Source of the DNA: Pseudomonas beijingensis
Lineage (GTDB): Bacteria; Pseudomonadota; Gammaproteobacteria; Pseudomonadales; Pseudomonadaceae
Assembly (NCBI RefSeq): GCF_030687295.1
Contig: NZ_CP117425.1
Location: 5,398,001 to 5,462,000 of the forward strand
DNA: 64,000 bases
Direction: 5' to 3'
Below the pieces are notes generated by a model. The model was not told the DNA's origin, did not search any database, and saw only the letters and a list, made by a program, of their open reading frames with translations. Below are positions 55,245 through 64,000 of the stretch, one piece after another; within the stretch, counting starts at the first letter, position 1, and every line of letters starts with the position of its first letter. The position numbers and the translations under genes were made by a program.

Positions 55245-55333
55245 TTATTGGTGGCCTGAGGTGGGGCCAGGCCCCTGTCGCTGGGTTATCGGCAAGTTGT
55301 ACGATGTCTTAAGTCGATCCACTTTATTGCAGG

Positions 55334-55371
55334 CAAAAAAAATCCCCGTATCTTTCGATACGAGGATTTTT
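55334..55371 (-). terminator. Terminator downstream of the tRNA cluster
   Basis: Minus strand: a 12-base stem around a GAAA loop (AAATCCTCGTATC-GAAA-GATACGGGGATTT, one mismatch) followed by a T run, starting 5 bases past tRNA-Pro. The flanking A run makes it able to act in both directions. Confidence 0.88.
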
Positions 55372-55375
55372 AGTA

Positions 55376-55452
55376 TGGTCGGGGTAAGGGGATTCGAACT
55401 CCTGACATCCTGCTCCCAAAGCAGGCGCGCTACCGGACTGCGCTATACCCCG
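55376..55452 (-). tRNA. tRNA-Pro(TGG), copy 2
   Basis: 77 bases, CGGGGTATAGCGCAGTCC start, anticodon TGG in CTGCTTTGGGAGCAG, encoded CCA. Identical in sequence to the copy at 55628-55704. Confidence 0.96.
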
Positions 55453-55453
55453 G

Positions 55454-55484
55454 TAAAAAAAAGGCGACCTTCGCAAGTCGCCTT
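55454..55484 (-). terminator. Terminator inside the tRNA cluster
   Basis: Minus strand: AAGGCGAC-(8)-GTCGCCTT stem followed by eight T (55455-55462). It lies between tRNA-Lys and the distal tRNA-Pro, so it may reduce or prevent read-through into that last gene. Confidence 0.85.
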
Positions 55485-55546
55485 CCTCGATCAGCGCTTT
55501 TGGCCTCTGATCTTAAGATTCGATTCCAGCGAGCTGGTTTCAAAAA

Positions 55547-55622
55547 TGGTGGGTCGTGTGGGATTCGAACCTACGACCAATTGGTTAAAAGCCAACTGCT
55601 CTACCAACTGAGCTAACGACCC
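55547..55622 (-). tRNA. tRNA-Lys(TTT)
   Basis: 76 bases, GGGTCGTTAGCTCAGTTGG start, anticodon TTT in TTGGCTTTTAACCAA, encoded CCA. Confidence 0.96.
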
Positions 55623-55627
55623 AAATA

Positions 55628-55704
55628 TGGTCGGGGTAAGGGGATTCGAACTCCTGACATCCTGCTCCCAAAGCAGGCGCGCTACCGGACTGCGCTATAC
55701 CCCG
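55628..55704 (-). tRNA. tRNA-Pro(TGG), copy 1
   Basis: 77 bases, same sequence as the copy at 55376-55452, 5 bases before tRNA-Lys on the transcript. Anticodon TGG. Confidence 0.96.
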
Positions 55705-55711
55705 ATTGAAA

Positions 55712-55787
55712 TGGCTCCGTGACCAGGACTCGAACCTGGGACCCAATGATTAACAGTCATTTGCTCTACCGACTGAGCTATCACGGA
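55712..55787 (-). tRNA. tRNA-Asn(GTT)
   Basis: 76 bases, TCCGTGATAGCTCAGTCGG start, anticodon GTT in GACTGTTAATC, encoded CCA. First gene of the cluster, about 100 bases from its promoter. Confidence 0.96.
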
Positions 55788-55890
55788 ACTGATATTTCAA
55801 GTTACTGCAATTTTTAAGCTACAACGTTGAAGCTCGCTTCAACCTCTTCTACCCTTACGCATCGCTGCGTTCGTGTGTCTGAGGCGCGCT

Positions 55891-55918
55891 ATTCTACAAT
55901 CTTCAAAACCTCTGTCAA
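55891..55918 (-). promoter_or_regulatory. Promoter of the tRNA cluster
   Basis: Minus strand TTGACA (55913-55918), 16 bases, TAGAAT (55891-55896), followed by a GC-rich discriminator (AGCGCGCC). Same design as the two rrn promoters at the left end. Confidence 0.85.
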
Positions 55919-56050
55919 CCCCTTAAATTGCTTTCAAGACAATGATTTGCAACTTATTTTGGATTCCTTCTCAGTGAGAAGTCGCCCTTGGGGTGACGTA
56001 CTGCGGGGCGCACTTTACAAGCCTTTTCCTTTGAGTTCAACGGCCTGATG

Positions 56051-56082
56051 AAAAAAATGGCCTTGCGAGGCAAGGCCATTTC
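56051..56082 (-). terminator. Rho-independent terminator of clpB
   Basis: Minus strand AAATGGCCTTG-(5)-CAAGGCCATTT with a long T run, about 20 bases past the clpB stop. Confidence 0.9.
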
Positions 56083-56103
56083 AATCGACGGCCGTAGCGG
56101 CTT

Positions 56104-58668
<2,565 letters not shown>

Positions 58669-58740
58669 GGGTCACCTTCCTAATGAGCAGGCCGGACCTT
58701 GAAAACATCCTGAATGAAGAAACCTGCCAGATACCGTTAT

Positions 58741-58768
58741 AGATGTGGTCGATTCTGGAAGATTCAAG
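58741..58768 (-). promoter_or_regulatory. Sigma32 (heat-shock) promoter of clpB
   Basis: The minus strand reads CTTGAAT (58762-58768), 13 bases, CCACATCT (58741-58748), against the RpoH consensus CTTGAAA-N13-CCCCATNT. It is about 75 bases before the clpB start. Confidence 0.8.
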
Positions 58769-58798
58769 CCGGGCGCCCTTGATGCAGATCAGAGAAGT

Positions 58799-59524
58799 CT
58801 AGCGTTCGATCCAGATCAGCGAGGCAAAGCGACCGGTGCGCGGGTTGCGGCGGTAGGAAAAGAAACGTGGGTCGGTCACGGTGCAGAGACCGCCCCCGTA
58901 AACGGCCGTGACACCGCGTGCCGCCAGCCGCAAGCGGGCCAACTGATAGATATCGGCGAGGAACTTGCCGGGATTGGGGCTCGCGGCAAAGGCTTTTACC
59001 GCTTCAGGCAGTTGCGCGATGAAGGCTTCACGCACTTCCGGCCCGACTTCGAACGCTTGCGGGCCGATGGCCGGGCCGAGCCAGGCCAGGATTTCTTCCG
59101 CGGGCACGGCAAGGCTGTCGAGGGTGGCCTCCAGCACACCGTTCGCCAGCCCGCGCCAGCCGGCATGGGCCGCCGCGACGCGGGTGCCGGCACGGTTGCA
59201 GAACAGCACCGGCAGGCAGTCCGCCGTCATCGCCGTGCAAGCGATACCCGGCGTCGCGGTCCAGCTGGCATCGGCGGTCGCCACCTGGGCTGGGTCAGCC
59301 TCTACCACAGCAATGCCGTGGACCTGCTGCAGCCAGGCCGGGGTGATAGCGAATGGATCGGTGACGCGACGGCGGTTTTCGGCGACGGCCGTGGGGTCGT
59401 CGCCCACATGGTCGCCCAGGTTGAGGCTGTCGAACGGCGCCAGGCTGACGCCGCCCTCGCGGGTGGTGACGCAGGCCTTGACCCGGGCCGGCGCGGGCCA
59501 GTCGGGTGTCAGCCAGTCACTCAT
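58799..59524 (-). CDS. pgeF: Peptidoglycan editing factor PgeF (YfiH/laccase-domain)
   Basis: 241 residues of the multicopper polyphenol oxidase (DUF152) fold: TADCLPVLF and HAGWRGLANGVLEATL hold metal-binding Cys and His. PgeF removes L-Ser wrongly placed in peptidoglycan precursors; family members also act on purine nucleosides. The ATG overlaps the rluD stop (ATGA). Confidence 0.92.
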   Translation of the reverse strand: MSDWLTPDWPAPARVKACVTTREGGVSLAPFDSLNLGDHVGDDPTAVAENRRRVTDPFAITPAWLQQVHGIAVVEADPAQVATADASWTATPGIACTAMTADCLPVLFCNRAGTRVAAAHAGWRGLANGVLEATLDSLAVPAEEILAWLGPAIGPQAFEVGPEVREAFIAQLPEAVKAFAASPNPGKFLADIYQLARLRLAARGVTAVYGGGLCTVTDPRFFSYRRNPRTGRFASLIWIER

Positions 59525-60483
59525 CCGATGAACGCCTCGCGGTCCTGCTTGAGCAACGTCAGCAGCCAGACGAAATCATCCGGCAACGGCGATTCCCAGC
59601 TCATGCGCTTGCCGGTCGTCGGATGATCCAGTTCCAGGAAACGCGCGTGCAGCGCCTGGCGCGGGAAATTCTTCAGCGATTCGACCATGGTCTGGCTCGC
59701 GGCTGGCGGAATGCGGAAACGACCGCCATAAGCCGGGTCGCCCACCAACGGGAAGTTGATGTGGGCCATGTGCACGCGGATCTGGTGGGTACGACCGGTT
59801 TCCAGCTTGACCCGCACGTGCGTGTGGGAACGGAAACGCTCCAGCACGCGGTAATGACTGACCGCCTGCTTGCCGCCCTCCATTACCGCCATGCGCTGGC
59901 GCTGCTGGCCGTGACGACCGATCGGGGCGTTGATCTTGCCACCGGCAGTGACGACCCCGATCACGATGCATTCATAGATGCGGCTGACACTGCGGCTTTG
60001 CAGCTGTGTAACCAGCTGTGTCTGCGCCTGGATGGTCTTGGCCACCACCATCAGGCCGGTGGTGTCCTTGTCCAGGCGATGCACGATGCCGGCACGGGGC
60101 ACATTGATGATGTCCGGTACGTGGTGCAGCAAGGCATTGAGCAGCGTGCCGTCGGCATGACCGGCCGCCGGGTGCACCACCAGGCCCGCAGGCTTGTTGA
60201 TCACCAGGATGTCATCGTCTTCATAGACGATGTCCAGGGCAATGTCCTGGGCGACCCATTCTCCCTGGGCCTCCTGCTCGGCAGTCAGTTCGAGGATGGC
60301 GCCGCCATGGACGATGTCGCGCGGACGAATCACCGCCCCATCCACAGTCAGGCGGCCGTCCTTGATCCAGGCGGAAAGGCGCGAGCGAGAGTGCTCGGCA
60401 AAGAGTTGTGCGGCGACTTGATCGAGGCGTTGGCCGCCCAATTCGGACGGCACCTCTGCGCGAAGTTCTATTTTATCGGACAT
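59521..60483 (-). CDS. rluD: 23S rRNA pseudouridine(1911/1915/1917) synthase RluD
   Basis: 320 residues from MSDKIELRAEV. S4 RNA-binding domain (GGQRLDQVAAQLFAEHSRSRLSAWIKDGRL...) and a catalytic domain with the Asp in GIVHRLDKDTTGLMVVAKT. It modifies helix 69 of 23S rRNA. The frame remains open far upstream on the same strand, but that part is antisense to bamD and not coding. Divergent from bamD, 150 bases apart. Confidence 0.96.
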   Translation of the reverse strand: MSDKIELRAEVPSELGGQRLDQVAAQLFAEHSRSRLSAWIKDGRLTVDGAVIRPRDIVHGGAILELTAEQEAQGEWVAQDIALDIVYEDDDILVINKPAGLVVHPAAGHADGTLLNALLHHVPDIINVPRAGIVHRLDKDTTGLMVVAKTIQAQTQLVTQLQSRSVSRIYECIVIGVVTAGGKINAPIGRHGQQRQRMAVMEGGKQAVSHYRVLERFRSHTHVRVKLETGRTHQIRVHMAHINFPLVGDPAYGGRFRIPPAASQTMVESLKNFPRQALHARFLELDHPTTGKRMSWESPLPDDFVWLLTLLKQDREAFIG

Positions 60484-60633
60484 GCTCGGACTAGGCGTCG
60501 GCACAGCCTTTGGTTTCGGCTGCGCGCTTGTGGTTAAATACGGCGTCTTTTGCCCCGAGGCTTTCAACGGGGCGCTCATCATAACAGGACGGCCCCGCCC
60601 AAGACAGCGGCCGTCATAGGGACGCAAGCCGCC

Positions 60634-61650
60634 ATGCAAGTGAAACACCTGCTGCTGATCGCCATCCTCGCATTGACTGCTGCTTGCTCGTCGAAGGAAG
60701 TCGTAGACGAAAACCTGAGCGAAGTCGAACTGTACCAACAGGCGCAGAACGACCTGGATAACAACAGCTATACCAGCGCCACCGCCAAGCTGAAGGCGCT
60801 GGAGTCGCGGTATCCGTTCGGTCGTTACGCCGATCAGGCCCAATTGGAGCTGATCTACGCCAACTACAAGAACGCCGAGCCGGAAGCCGCCAAATCCGCC
60901 GCCGAGCGTTTCATTCGTCTGCACCCGCAGCACCCGAATGTCGATTACGCCTATTACCTCAAGGGCCTGACCTCCTTCGACCAGGACGTCGGCCTGCTGG
61001 CGCGCTTCCTGCCGCTGGACATGACCAAGCGTGACCCGGGCGCCGCGCGCGACTCCTACAACGAGTTCGCCCAGCTGACCAGCCGCTTCCCCAACAGCCG
61101 CTACTCGCCGGACGCCAAGCAGCGCATGATCTACCTGCGCAACCTGCTGGCTTCCTACGAAATCCACGTGGCCGACTACTACCTGACCCGCCAGGCCTAC
61201 GTCGCCGCTGCCAACCGGGGCCGCTACGTGGTGGAAAACTTCCAGGAAACCCCTTCGGTGGGTGATGGCCTGGCGGTGATGACCGAAGCCTACCAGCGTC
61301 TGCACCTGGACGACCTGGCGGCCACCAGCCTGGAAACCCTCAAGCTGAACTACCCGGATCACCCGTCGCTGGTCGATGGTCAGTTCACCCCACGGGTCGA
61401 CGAAGCCGACAACCGTTCGTGGCTGAGCAAGGCGACCCTGGGCCTGATCGAGTCCCGTCCACCGTTGCCGCCTGGCGAAACCCGCGCCAACCAGGACGTG
61501 CAGCGTCAGTTCCAGGATGCCAAGGAAGCCATCCCGAACGAACTCAAGCCCAAGGACGAAAATGGCGACGTGATCGAGGAAGAAGAACCCGAGAACGAAT
61601 CCAGCGACCGCTCCTGGTTCAGCTACATGACCTTCGGCCTGTTCGACTGA
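60634..61650 (+). CDS. bamD: Outer-membrane assembly lipoprotein BamD
   Basis: 338 residues from [18 protein letters not shown]; lipidated Cys at the end of that signal. TPR repeats with [31 protein letters not shown] and the QLEL repeat typical of BamD/ComL. It carries an acidic C-terminal extension of about 90 residues ([22 protein letters not shown]...). With BamA it inserts beta-barrel proteins. Essential in relatives. The in-frame start 84 bases earlier is rejected. Confidence 0.96.
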   Translation: MQVKHLLLIAILALTAACSSKEVVDENLSEVELYQQAQNDLDNNSYTSATAKLKALESRYPFGRYADQAQLELIYANYKNAEPEAAKSAAERFIRLHPQHPNVDYAYYLKGLTSFDQDVGLLARFLPLDMTKRDPGAARDSYNEFAQLTSRFPNSRYSPDAKQRMIYLRNLLASYEIHVADYYLTRQAYVAAANRGRYVVENFQETPSVGDGLAVMTEAYQRLHLDDLAATSLETLKLNYPDHPSLVDGQFTPRVDEADNRSWLSKATLGLIESRPPLPPGETRANQDVQRQFQDAKEAIPNELKPKDENGDVIEEEEPENESSDRSWFSYMTFGLFD

Positions 61651-61665
61651 GGCCAAGGCATCAGC

Positions 61666-61697
61666 AAAAAGGGAGACCCTCGGGTCTCCCTTTTTTG
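61666..61697 (+). terminator. Rho-independent terminator of bamD
   Basis: Stem AGGGAGACCC-(3)-GGGTCTCCCT with A and T runs on either side; six T follow. 16 bases past the stop. Confidence 0.92.
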
Positions 61698-61775
61698 TGC
61701 CCGGGTTTTATTGCGCTGTGCGCCGTTCCAGTCCTTGGCTAAACTGCCTGATCTCTAGCCAAAAAGCTGCCCATC

Positions 61776-62009
61776 ATGCTTCGTTTACTGTTCTGGATCG
61801 CCCTGATTGCCGCCGCGGTATGGTTCTGGCGCAAGTTCAAGGGTGCCTCCTCCGCGCCGAACGCTCCCCGAGAGTACGACGCACCGCCCATGGTGCGCTG
61901 CGCCCATTGCGGCGTACACCTGCCCCGCGACCGGGCACTGGCCCTCGAACAACAATGGTATTGCAGCCAGGCTCACCTCGAGCAAGGCCCGGGCAATCGT
62001 GAGCGCTGA
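61776..62009 (+). CDS. Small membrane-anchored zinc-ribbon-like protein (PP0621 family)
   Basis: 77 residues with an N-terminal membrane segment (LRLLFWIALIAAAVWFWRKF) and a metal-binding pattern: VRCAHCGVHLPRD...WYCSQAH (C-x2-C and a later C plus H). This agrees with a family placed upstream of pilS in Pseudomonas and its relatives. Its function is unknown. Its 3' end overlaps the pilS start by 11 bases. Confidence 0.8.
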   Translation: MLRLLFWIALIAAAVWFWRKFKGASSAPNAPREYDAPPMVRCAHCGVHLPRDRALALEQQWYCSQAHLEQGPGNRER

Positions 62010-63588
62010 GGCCTCAAGCCCACGCGTCAAACAGACGCAGCGCCTGCTGCGCCTCTATCACCTGTACCGCCTGAGTATCGGCATCACCCTGGTGCTGCTG
62101 ATCTCCAGCAACATGGACAACCGCCTGCTGGAGTTCGCCAACGACCACCTGCTGCGCAGCGGTAGCTGGTTGTACCTGGTACTGAACATCCTGCTGGTGG
62201 TGTTCCTTGAGAACACCCGACGCCCTGCCCGACTGTTCGGCCTGGCCCTCACCGACGTGCTCTTGCTTTCATGGCTGTTTTTCGCAGCCGGCGGTGTGCC
62301 CAGTGCCATCGGCAACCTGATCATCGTCTCGGTGGCCATCGGTAACACGCTGTTGCGCGGCAGGATCGGCCTGTTGATCGCGGCCGTCGCCACCCTCGGC
62401 ATCGTCGGTTCGAGTTTTTTTCTTGGCTTGAGCGACTCGAACCGTCCCAGCAGCTATTTGCAGGCCGGTACCCTCGGGGCGCTGTGTTTTGCCGCCGCGC
62501 TGCTGGTGCAAGGCCTGACCCGACGCTTGGAAGCCAGCGAAACCCTGGCCGAGCAACGGGCCAGCGAAGTGGTCGGCCTGGAAGCGCTCAACGCCCTGAT
62601 CCTGCAACGCATGCGCACCGGCATCCTGGTGCTCGACCGTGAGCGTCGGGTCCAGTTGGCCAACGAAAGCGCATTGAATCTGCTGGGCATGCACGATCTG
62701 GTCGGCCAGCAGCTCGACGATTACTCCACTGCCCTGGTCGAACGCCTGCAATTATGGCGAAACAACCCCAGCCTGCGCCCGTCCAGCCTGACCGTTACGG
62801 GCACGGGCCTGGCCCTGCAACCGAGCTTCATCGCCCTGGGCCATAACGACCAGCATCAAATCCTGGTGTTCCTCGAAGACCTGGCCCAGGTTGCCCAGCA
62901 TGCCCAGCAGCTCAAGCTCGCCTCCCTGGGGCGCCTGACCGCCGGTATCGCTCATGAAATCCGCAACCCCTTGGGCGCCATCAGCCACGCGGCGCAATTG
63001 CTGCGCGAATCAGAGGAACTGAACGACGCGGATCGGCGTCTGACGCAGATTATTCAAGATCACTCCCAACGAATGAATCGCGTCATTGAAAACGTTCTGC
63101 AGCTGTCTCGTCGCCAGCAAACCACACCCCAGCGTCTCGACCTGCGTACCTGGCTCGACCAATTCGTCCGGCAGGCCCGCGAAAGCATGGCCGAACACCA
63201 GCGCTTGCACCTGAGCATCGACCCGGGGGACTACACCACGCTGATGGACCCCGACCAGCTCACCCAGGTACTCGACAACCTGCTGCGCAACGCCTGGCGC
63301 CACAGCGCAATGGCCCATGAGCAGGCCGAGGCCTGGTTGAAACTGTTCATCGCCCCCCACAGCCAGCTGTCGACCTTGGACATCATCGACAACGGCCCCG
63401 GTGTAACGCCCGAGCAGCAGGCGCATTTGTTCGAACCTTTCTTCACCACCAGCAGCCAGGGCACCGGCCTTGGGCTCTATCTGTCCCGTGAGCTGTGCGA
63501 AAGCAACCAGGCCCGCCTAGACTTCAAACCACGCCAAGGCGGCGGTTGCTTTCGCATCACCTTTGCTCACGGACGGAAACAGATTTGA
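61999..63588 (+). CDS. pilS: Sensor histidine kinase PilS
   Basis: 529 residues from a GTG at 61999 that gives VSAEASSPRVKQTQRLL; this matches the expected size of about 530, while the longer frame would add out-of-family residues. Six N-terminal membrane segments (to about 170), a PAS domain (about 190-300), kinase core with H-box AGIAHEIRNP (His near 318) and DNGPGV, GTGLGLYLS. It senses pilin level in the membrane and phosphorylates PilR. Overlaps pilR by 4 bases. Confidence 0.95.
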   Translation: MSAEASSPRVKQTQRLLRLYHLYRLSIGITLVLLISSNMDNRLLEFANDHLLRSGSWLYLVLNILLVVFLENTRRPARLFGLALTDVLLLSWLFFAAGGVPSAIGNLIIVSVAIGNTLLRGRIGLLIAAVATLGIVGSSFFLGLSDSNRPSSYLQAGTLGALCFAAALLVQGLTRRLEASETLAEQRASEVVGLEALNALILQRMRTGILVLDRERRVQLANESALNLLGMHDLVGQQLDDYSTALVERLQLWRNNPSLRPSSLTVTGTGLALQPSFIALGHNDQHQILVFLEDLAQVAQHAQQLKLASLGRLTAGIAHEIRNPLGAISHAAQLLRESEELNDADRRLTQIIQDHSQRMNRVIENVLQLSRRQQTTPQRLDLRTWLDQFVRQARESMAEHQRLHLSIDPGDYTTLMDPDQLTQVLDNLLRNAWRHSAMAHEQAEAWLKLFIAPHSQLSTLDIIDNGPGVTPEQQAHLFEPFFTTSSQGTGLGLYLSRELCESNQARLDFKPRQGGGCFRITFAHGRKQI

Positions 63589-64000
63589 ACAATCGCTCAC
63601 GGCAACGAATCCTGATCGTCGATGACGAACCGGACATCCGCGAACTCCTGGACATCACCCTGGGCCGGATGAAACTCGACACCCGCAGCGCCAAGAACCT
63701 TGCCGAGGCCCAAGCCCTGCTGGCGGGAGATGCCTTCGACCTGTGCCTGACCGACATGCGCCTGCCCGATGGTACTGGCTTGGAACTGGTGCAGCACATC
63801 CAGCAACGTTATCCACAACTGCCCGTGGCGATGATCACCGCCTACGGCAGCCTGGAAACCGCCATCGACGCCCTCAAGGCCGGCGCTTTCGATTTCCTGA
63901 CCAAGCCGGTCGACCTGGGGCGGCTGCGGGAACTGGTCACCAGCGCCCTGCGCCTGCCAGCCGTCGCCACACCGACCAGCACCATCGAGCGATGCCTTCT
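63585..64000 (+). CDS. pilR: Response regulator PilR, N-terminal part (cut by window end)
   Basis: Starts at a TTG (63585) overlapping the pilS stop (TTGA): LNNRSRQRILIVDDEPDIREL. The receiver domain has acidic D13/D14, phosphoacceptor D57 in LCLTDMRLPDG, T/S in MITAYGS and the Lys in LTKPVDLG. The AAA+ and helix-turn-helix parts lie beyond the edge. It is the sigma54 activator of pilA, whose promoter is at 44761. Confidence 0.92.
   Translation, partial: MNNRSRQRILIVDDEPDIRELLDITLGRMKLDTRSAKNLAEAQALLAGDAFDLCLTDMRLPDGTGLELVQHIQQRYPQLPVAMITAYGSLETAIDALKAGAFDFLTKPVDLGRLRELVTSALRLPAVATPTSTIERCL

Noticed and set aside
59521..61656. RluD frame extended to 711 residues, covering bamD on the opposite strand.
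   Set aside because: The real RluD starts at 60483; the upstream part is antisense to bamD.

Overview
The window is a piece of a Pseudomonas chromosome, most likely of the P. fluorescens group. Evidence: the 16S/23S operon with Ile/Ala spacer tRNAs; gene pairs typical of the genus (cbrA-cbrB followed by the sRNA CrcZ; a PrrF-type sRNA beside heme-uptake genes; pilABCD with coaE-yacG; clpB-pgeF-rluD divergent from bamD-pilSR); and many copies of the short REP palindrome (TGTGGGAGCGAGC...) common in fluorescent pseudomonads. GC is high and coding density is normal. I see no prophage, insertion sequence, CRISPR array or genomic island. Almost everything is core genome, and I did not find a convincing new multi-gene system.

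Layout. 1-4260: minus-strand rrn operon (5' part of 23S, tRNA-Ala, tRNA-Ile, 16S, leader with boxA, tandem promoters). 4.3-6.9 kb: msrPQ (methionine sulfoxide repair) and pssA (phosphatidylserine synthase). 7-10.3 kb: branched-chain amino acid operon ilvI-ilvH-ilvC. 10.7-14.5 kb: a DUF4124 protein, then mrcB (PBP1b) with a TPR lipoprotein resembling the activator LpoP and a YqcC protein. 14.6-17.1 kb: a kinase/P-loop fusion, a pentapeptide protein and a TfoX C-terminal-domain protein. 17.2-20.9 kb: Fur-controlled sRNA PrrF and the heme/iron ABC operon phuT-U-V plus a ChaN lipoprotein. 21.1-25.2 kb: Rieske protein, sfsA, an aminotransferase, dksA, gluQ.

25.3-30.5 kb: the carbon/nitrogen control module cbrX-cbrA-cbrB and the Crc/Hfq-sequestering RNA CrcZ, with a sigma54 promoter and a CbrB-like palindrome. 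30.7-34.6 kb: pcnB-folK and panB-panC. 34.9-40 kb: pgi, acs and an rRNA methyltransferase-like gene. 40.1-44 kb: a large AsmA/DUF748 envelope protein, a DUF2845 protein and a BON-domain protein. 44.3-49.6 kb: type IV pilus genes pilA (sigma54 promoter), pilB, pilC, pilD, then coaE and yacG. 49.6-53.4 kb: small conserved genes, a CbiM-like membrane protein, a MOSC protein and ndh. 53.6-55.8 kb: a chemoreceptor and a tRNA cluster (Asn-Pro-Lys-Pro). 56.1-64 kb: clpB with a sigma32-type promoter, pgeF, rluD, bamD, a small zinc-ribbon protein, pilS and the start of pilR. PilS-PilR at the right end is expected to drive the pilA promoter about 17 kb away.

One technical pattern matters. Five single-base insertions, all in short G/C runs, break four conserved genes: msrP (twice), pssA, dksA (C-terminal end) and gluQ. 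In each case removing one base restores the family sequence and length. pssA is normally essential, so sequencing or assembly error is the likeliest cause, and these genes are probably intact in the organism.
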